Shown here one piece after another: positions 58,543-64,000 of a stretch of 64,000 nt of DNA. The notes under the pieces were generated by a model. It saw nothing but the letters and a program-made list of their open reading frames with translations. It was not told the origin of the DNA and ran no database searches. Position 1 is the first letter of the stretch. Each line of letters opens with the position of its first letter. Made by a program: the position numbers and the translations under genes. The stretch spans positions 1,736,001-1,800,000 of the forward strand of contig CM034233.1 in the NCBI GenBank assembly GCA_019916065.1. The letters run 5' to 3'. The DNA is from Vitellaria paradoxa (lineage: Eukaryota; Streptophyta; Magnoliopsida; Ericales; Sapotaceae).

Positions 58543-58856
58543 TTAAGAATAATTACACTTTACCCTGTTGGAGCTTGATTCAAAAAATATTTGACCATTT
58601 TCTAGTTCAAAAGTTGCACATTGTTCTCGTATTAGGTTGCACATTATCTCCACGTATTTTGGATTAAACTATAAAATTAATTAAATTTAACTCAGTTTGT
58701 GTTTTAAAGTCAAAATTAGTTGAGGGAACAAGATTTTCATAAAAAGTAGATATATTAAAATATATTTTTACTTATTTTTATGTTAAAAATAAACATATGT
58801 AATTTTTATAAAGATTTAATTTGTCTTAATTTTTTTAAATAATATTTTTTAGATTA

Positions 58857-59352
58857 CTACGGATGCGTTTGGTGCACCAAATTTTGGTAAAAATCTCTAT
58901 ACATTTTTACACATTCCGGCCTTCTCAAAATTAAAAAAAAAAAAAAAGCTCAATACCTTTAAAAAAAAGTCGATAACTAGAATTCGGTTAATCAAATAGT
59001 AAAAATATTTTCACCATTCTCACCTGAACTCTCAAACTACTGAATAGCACCCACTTTGACTATTTTTATAGAGTTGCAGAAATTGTTCTAACAGATTGTG
59101 AAAACCGTTCCGATGGATTCACGCGGCCAACTTTCGTCCAAATGGTTTCTACAATCCATTTGGACGGATTGTATCGCAAAGAAGGCATGATTGCCCAAAA
59201 TTTTGAATCCGTCCAAATAAAAATCCAATCCGTCAAAACGAGAATCTTACTATTCATCTTTAAAAAAACGCGATTTAAGAAGTGTGCACCAAATACAAAA
59301 AATTTCTCCAAATCACGTTTTATCTCACTTTTTATCACTCCTAACTCATCAT
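58857..59352. repeat. MITE-like repeat, copy 2
   Basis: TTTGGTGCAC at 58868 and GTGCACCAAA at 59284-59293 form a perfect 10-bp inverted repeat around a 426-bp block. The part beyond 59293 (TTTTATCTCACTTTTTATCACTC) is also shared with copy 1 and resembles the Tourist-like blocks. Copies 1 and 2 lie in the same orientation about 890 bases apart. Confidence 0.7.
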
Positions 59353-60664
59353 ACATATAAATTTGTATAGTATACACGGTATAAATCTAATCAAATTTAA
59401 TATTATTTTTTTAATTTTGTATTTTAATCTAAATTATGAGAAAATAATCTTCCGTTGATTTTTAAGCTAAAAAAGAGGTCAAATATTCTTGGTTCAATTC
59501 ACCTGTAGATAAAATGTAATTATTCTTATAATTTAATATCAAATTTATTAATTTAAAATCTCCAATTATCCGAACAGAACTTTTTTTACCGAAGGCTTAA
59601 CAGGGGCAATAAGCTCGTGACGCAACAATCAAAGACATCCCATTAAAGCCACGTAGCACAAAAATTGAAAGCATCAACATGGTCGAAATTGATAGCTTAG
59701 ATTCAAAGGATCAGTTCAACTGGATCACACAAAGAATGTATGGGCTGGTTGACAAATCATTAAACAACACCACCACCCAAACACCCTTCCCCCACCCCCA
59801 AAAAAAAACAGCAGCACTAGGATGGCAACACATCGAGATTAGATCGGAAATTGTTTATACTATCTTTGAATTTATTAACTAAAAAAATTACCAAATTAAA
59901 TAGATACCTAAAAAATATTTTTAACGGCCTACTATTTCCTCTTTTATCAGATAATCGCGTATTCATGACTTTCAAATACGAGATTGTTAAATTAATAATA
60001 AAAATTAAAAAATTATTTGAATACAATAACTTTATACGTAATTGTACATCTTGATAGACTAAAAAAATTATCTTCCAATAAAAGTATTTAAAATTTTTTT
60101 ACTTAGTAAAATTTATTATATTACTTTTATAAAAATAAATTAAAAAAATCTCATATTTAATATCATTTTACACATATATTATAATTAAGTGAAAAAAATA
60201 AAAAAGAATTTATTACCATTTGTTATATCGAAAACCAAATCATAAGTTTAAAATAAATTATTTGATATTAGAATCTTGAGTTATGTAGTAATTATTAAAT
60301 GTACTCCATTCTTTGATAATATATACAATTTAGTAATTAAATTAATGATATTATTTGTATAGATTTAGATATTCAATAATTTGAGCTGATAATTGAGTAA
60401 GTTAAACAAATAAGTAAGTAATACCTGCCACCCAATAAATGGATAATTAACGTGGATAATTTTGACAACAATCCAATAATACTAGTTAGGTATCCTATAA
60501 TTAAGATAATCATAGCGGATTCCAGTAATACCTATCAAATACACTATATTTACTATTTCCGTACTTTATATTTATTTTATTTTTATACTTAACCTATCCG
60601 TTATTCTTAAAATTTAAAAATAACCACATTTATCGGAGCAGAAGGGTGTGTTGGAGCATGATGA
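59353..60664. other. AT-rich spacer
   Basis: No gene is seen. Short open frames at 59679-60054 have no recognisable content. Confidence 0.55.
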
Positions 60665-60916
60665 AATTGCCCCCCTCCCCACAACTCAGTTCTGATATAA
60701 GAATCAATGCAAATGTGATCCAACCAAATGATTGAATTTTTTCCCCATTCCTTTCAACTGGTTTCTTCTTCCCCCAATCTGATATCTGAAATTGCAACCC
60801 CCTCCCCTCAATTCAGTTCTGATATAAGAATCGATGCAAATGTGATCCAACCAAATGATTGAATTTTTTTCCCCATTCCTTTCAACTGGCTTCTTCTTCC
60901 CCCAATCTGATATGAA
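60665..60916. repeat. 127-bp tandem duplication
   Basis: CAGTTCTGATATAAGAATC starts at 60687 and 60814, and the two copies are nearly identical through CCCCCAATCTGATAT. High similarity means a recent event. Confidence 0.9.
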
Positions 60917-61880
60917 GGCGGCCGATAGGTAAGCAAGCCCATCATGTTTAATGAACTTTACTTGTCAAAGATAACCCGGTCCGCAAAAGAAGTCAATTGT
61001 CGACGCTACGCTGATCATTGCTTTGACCTTTCCAATTTGACTCTTAAACAGGAGCACCCTGGACTGTCGAAGCAATGGGAGCTACCTAGGGCCCTTTTTT
61101 GCTCGGCTTGAACGCTTACCTTATTCTCAGAGAAAGGGACAAATTTTTTGGCTGTGACTACTGTTCCTAAAAGCTACTTGGTTTGATTTCGTATGTCACA
61201 TTGAACAGTCGCATACGATATCCTACATGAAATTCTTTGTGGCATGGTACGTCGAATCAGTGCCCAAATGGACCGTGACGTGCGTGCGCACACGCATACA
61301 CGCACGGAAATATACACACGCGCTCACAAAAAAACAAGCAATAAAAAACTAAACCAGAAAAACATATCTTGTTAGGTTTGGGTCTTGTTTCAATAAATAA
61401 ATAAATAAATATAAAAAAACAGAGGAATCTTAAAAAAGGAACTTAATGCTTTCTCTTTTTTTTTCCCCTGTAAAATTTGACCAAAATACGGTAAAACTTT
61501 TCTGGATAAAATTTTTCCTCTCTCTAAAGAAGAGGAAAATTGCAAAACATATACCAAAAGATGCAACTTGCTCAGCATCATCCATAGTAACCATTGTATC
61601 CCCTATCCTATCATCCTAACCAAAGCCTTGAAATAAAAACCCCCCCAAAAATTCCAAAAAGTTTAAGAAGGCAGGATGGGGGACTTCTGCAACTTATTCT
61701 ATCAACTCAAAACCACAGACATCCCACTGGATACGACCCGCCGCTGCTTTCATGCCTTGCTTGATCGTCAGTCATCCTCCAAAACAAAGATACTGGGAAA
61801 CAAGAAATAAAACCATCCTGCCAACAAAAATTGGAACTTTCCAGGCACGGCACGAGAGATATCAGCCAGCAAATCAAGCT
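60917..61880. other. Spacer and 3' region of the next gene
   Basis: No gene is seen. There is an (AAAT)n stretch at about 61394-61410 and a GC-richer CACGCATACACGC segment at about 61280-61325. The part from about 61600 probably holds the 3' UTR of the - strand gene that follows. Confidence 0.5.
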
Positions 61881-63142
61881 TTAGTCTCCAGAAGATGCTC
61901 TGCTTGAACCAGTCGTGTGAGATTCTGAAAGCATTGGAAGTTTTGGCTGCACACCTCTACACAGTTTCAACGTTGGCCTCAGTTTCATGTACTGCACAAA
62001 GAAAACAAACAAAAAGAAAATGGATAAAGTGATACATTTATACATTGCAGTAACAGGCTCGCTTCTGATAGCCTCATCATAACGACCAACTAATCTCGAG
62101 CGAATTTGTAAAAATTTATAGCCCATCAAATGAATCAAAAAAGACAGCTATGCCAGAAGGCAATGTCCAATGCTGTTCTGTTAATCTGGCTATTAAAAGG
62201 ATAATCTACGACTTAGTAGTTATGGATCAATTGAAAATTTTCAAATTTTCATATTTTAAACGGGGAAATACTTGTCTTCCCAACCAGTTAACTCTGCCTC
62301 CTAACCCAAATGAGACTAACAAGGCATTCTTTTTTCCTTTTTTTGGGACTCTAGGGGTCACTATAACCTACATCAAAAACAGAGTTTGTTACCTCCTCAT
62401 AAAATGCATTGATCTCTTCCTCTGTAAGGCCGTCATCTTCTCCAGTACTTTCCTCCCAACCAAGAGAACGAAGAAATGCAGCCTCTTCCTCATCAGGATA
62501 AACTGCTCCATCAATGCACAAATTCTTCTCCCCATCATGAGTATCCCCATTGCCAGTCACGTCACTACCATTCTCAGTAGCACAAGGACCTAAATCAGCG
62601 CTACCTCCCTTGACTACTTCAGTAGAGTTCTCTACAATGGGAGACGAAATAACAACCCCTGAATCCGAGAGGACACCAGAAGTGTTTGTTGAGGTTTTCT
62701 TCCTCATGAGATTGAAGAAGTCATTCCGGCTTTGAGCCTGAGACTGGAAGGATCTCTTTTCCACACTGGATCCAGAATTTAGTGCCAAAGCAGCTACCTT
62801 GCGTTCAAGAGCGGAATGCTTCAAGCTATTTGGGCTCTTCAAAGAAATAGAAGGTGCCGTTGGAGCAGCTCCAAGATGACTGTTTGTTACTCTGCTGGCA
62901 TTATTGGATGGGCCGGATACATCCTTTGCCATACAGGAGACACCATTCTCCCTTCCTGGCTTGAGAACAAGAAACTTTCTACTATAAGATGACCTTGAAG
63001 TGTCAGATCTGACTTGTCCACCACCAAGAGACTGATTAGCAATTTGGGAAGAGTGGGGCTGCTGCTGCACGCTCTTAGCAGCTACAGACATCTCACTGGT
63101 TCTCAATGCTGTTTTGGGCTTTGATTTATCAGTACTTAGAAC
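61881..63142 (-). CDS. Conserved plant protein of unknown function, C-terminal exons (partial)
   Basis: Two exons on the - strand: 63142-62393 (750 bases, acceptor TTTCAG/GTTCTA, donor GAG/GTAACA) and 61991-61881 (acceptor GTGCAG/TACATG, stop TAA). The joined frame is open throughout, about 286 residues. The N-terminal two thirds are serine-rich, basic and without a fold I can name (RKFLVLKPGRENG is a conserved-looking block); the C-terminus is acidic, DEEEAAFLRSLGWEE, then GLTEEEINAFYEE and, across the intron, YMKLRPTLKLCRGVQPKL. I recognise this C-terminal signature as a plant-specific conserved family but cannot name a function. Nuclear location is a guess from composition. The 5' exons are missing: a candidate donor after AAAATGGAATTG (donor at 63641) would fit the phase, giving NKMEL-VLSTDK. 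Confidence 0.75.
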
Positions 63143-64000
63143 CTGAAAGCACATTAAAAAAAAATAGCTAATTGATTATTCAATGTTCATATTAAGCATT
63201 GATTTCTCACATAGAAGGTAGAACTCAAAACAGATTAAATCTATAGAGCAAAAAATTAATTAACTAAGCACAGCCTTGACCATTGCCCTGCCATTCTTCA
63301 ATAGGAAAAAGCATAGTCTTTCCCACCTTTTGCAAATATCTAGAGCGTTCAGAAGGCTCAAAAAGCAATTCTCACAAATTCAGCCAAGAAATCGCAAATG
63401 TTAATGCAAGAACAAAATAAAAGGAACAATATCCAATCCTGTATCAGAAAAATATATCACCCAGTTAAAAGTTTTATAACACCTGCACAAACTTCACTTA
63501 TTATTTTTTTTTCATGAAAAACCCAAAAGGCAAGATTTATTCCTTTATAACAGATTGTATAATCCCACTAGATGATAAAAAGCCATTCTTTAATCATTAA
63601 GGGAGAACAATGCAGCAAAAAGATTAAAGTAGCATGCTTACCAATTCCATTTTGTTAATCCTAAAATAGACTGCCACATCAAGCACTAATGATAACAGCC
63701 CTCACTGACCAAATTGGATAATACACTTGGTTCTCAGGCAGTGCTACAGGGGTAAGCCAAAGTTTTCCTGGTGATACCTCTGACTAGCATTTTTTTCCTA
63801 GCACGAACAATCTAAGGTATATTGTTACATACGGCACAACCTAAGGAAGTCCAAAATAAAAAGAAGCATTGTTCAACTTCTACAGAGGGGTTCAACCACT
63901 GTGCCTTGTACACAAGTGCAACCCAGTAAAGCTGACCCATTAACAGATTGGCAGTTCTACAATGGTTCCTTCAACTCCTAATAGAAGAAGTTAAAAGATG
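63143..64000 (-). other. Probable 5' intron(s) of the partial gene
   Basis: Apart from the candidate exon end at 63642, no coding segment could be recognised. The remaining 5' exons may lie beyond the window. Confidence 0.4.

Noticed and set aside
62150..62593. 147-codon + strand frame over the last large exon of the partial gene
   Set aside because: Antisense shadow of the - strand exon 62393-63142 and its intron.

Overview
This is nuclear DNA of a flowering plant, most likely a eudicot and plausibly a woody one. The evidence is AT-rich intergenic DNA, GT-AG introns of up to about 3.9 kb full of transposon debris, a CC-NB-LRR resistance gene, an auxin response factor of the miR160-regulated class, a plant VPS9a and a plant HAM-type MYST acetyltransferase. 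I cannot name the species.

Layout, left to right. 1-5.5 kb: decayed Ty1/copia retrotransposon whose 5' LTR lies outside the window. It has lost its protease region, is split in the reverse transcriptase by a 1.47-kb insertion with a 3-bp target duplication, and ends in a degenerate 3' LTR with a 142-bp tandem duplication. 5.5-9.5 kb: repeat-rich spacer with MITE-like pieces and a second, inverted copia fragment. 9.5-14.8 kb: a CNL gene on +, with a TATA box, a tandemly duplicated 5' exon, a large coding exon and a probable small 3' coding exon. 14.8-18.9 kb: spacer with tandem duplications and a LINE fragment. 18.9-24.7 kb: an ARF17-type gene on - that carries four frameshifts, one nonsense codon and a 45-bp poly-A insertion, yet keeps its miR160 site. 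25-31 kb: AT-rich spacer made of MITEs and diverged repeats. 31.2-40.4 kb: VPS9A on +, five coding exons, 485 aa. 41.7-53.6 kb: HAM1/HAM2-type acetyltransferase on -, nine coding exons, 445 aa, convergent with VPS9A; its introns hold a LINE remnant and a hAT-type MITE with a perfect 8-bp target duplication. 54.8-55.3 kb: small proline-rich ORF. 55.5-61.9 kb: AT-rich spacer with MITEs and microsatellites. 61.9-64 kb: 3' part of a conserved plant gene of unknown function on -.

The genes do not form a shared pathway: they are immunity, auxin signalling, endosomal Rab activation and chromatin acetylation genes that happen to be neighbours. I found no unknown multi-gene system. The most informative signals are (a) three micro-insertions, each only an AATTACC-like core plus poly-A between 11-16 bp direct repeats, which look like extreme 5'-truncated products of target-primed reverse transcription, one of them in frame in the ARF17 relic; (b) the ARF17 pseudogene that retains its miR160 site; and (c) the CNL gene's duplicated, in-frame-spliceable first exon and probable C-terminal exon.
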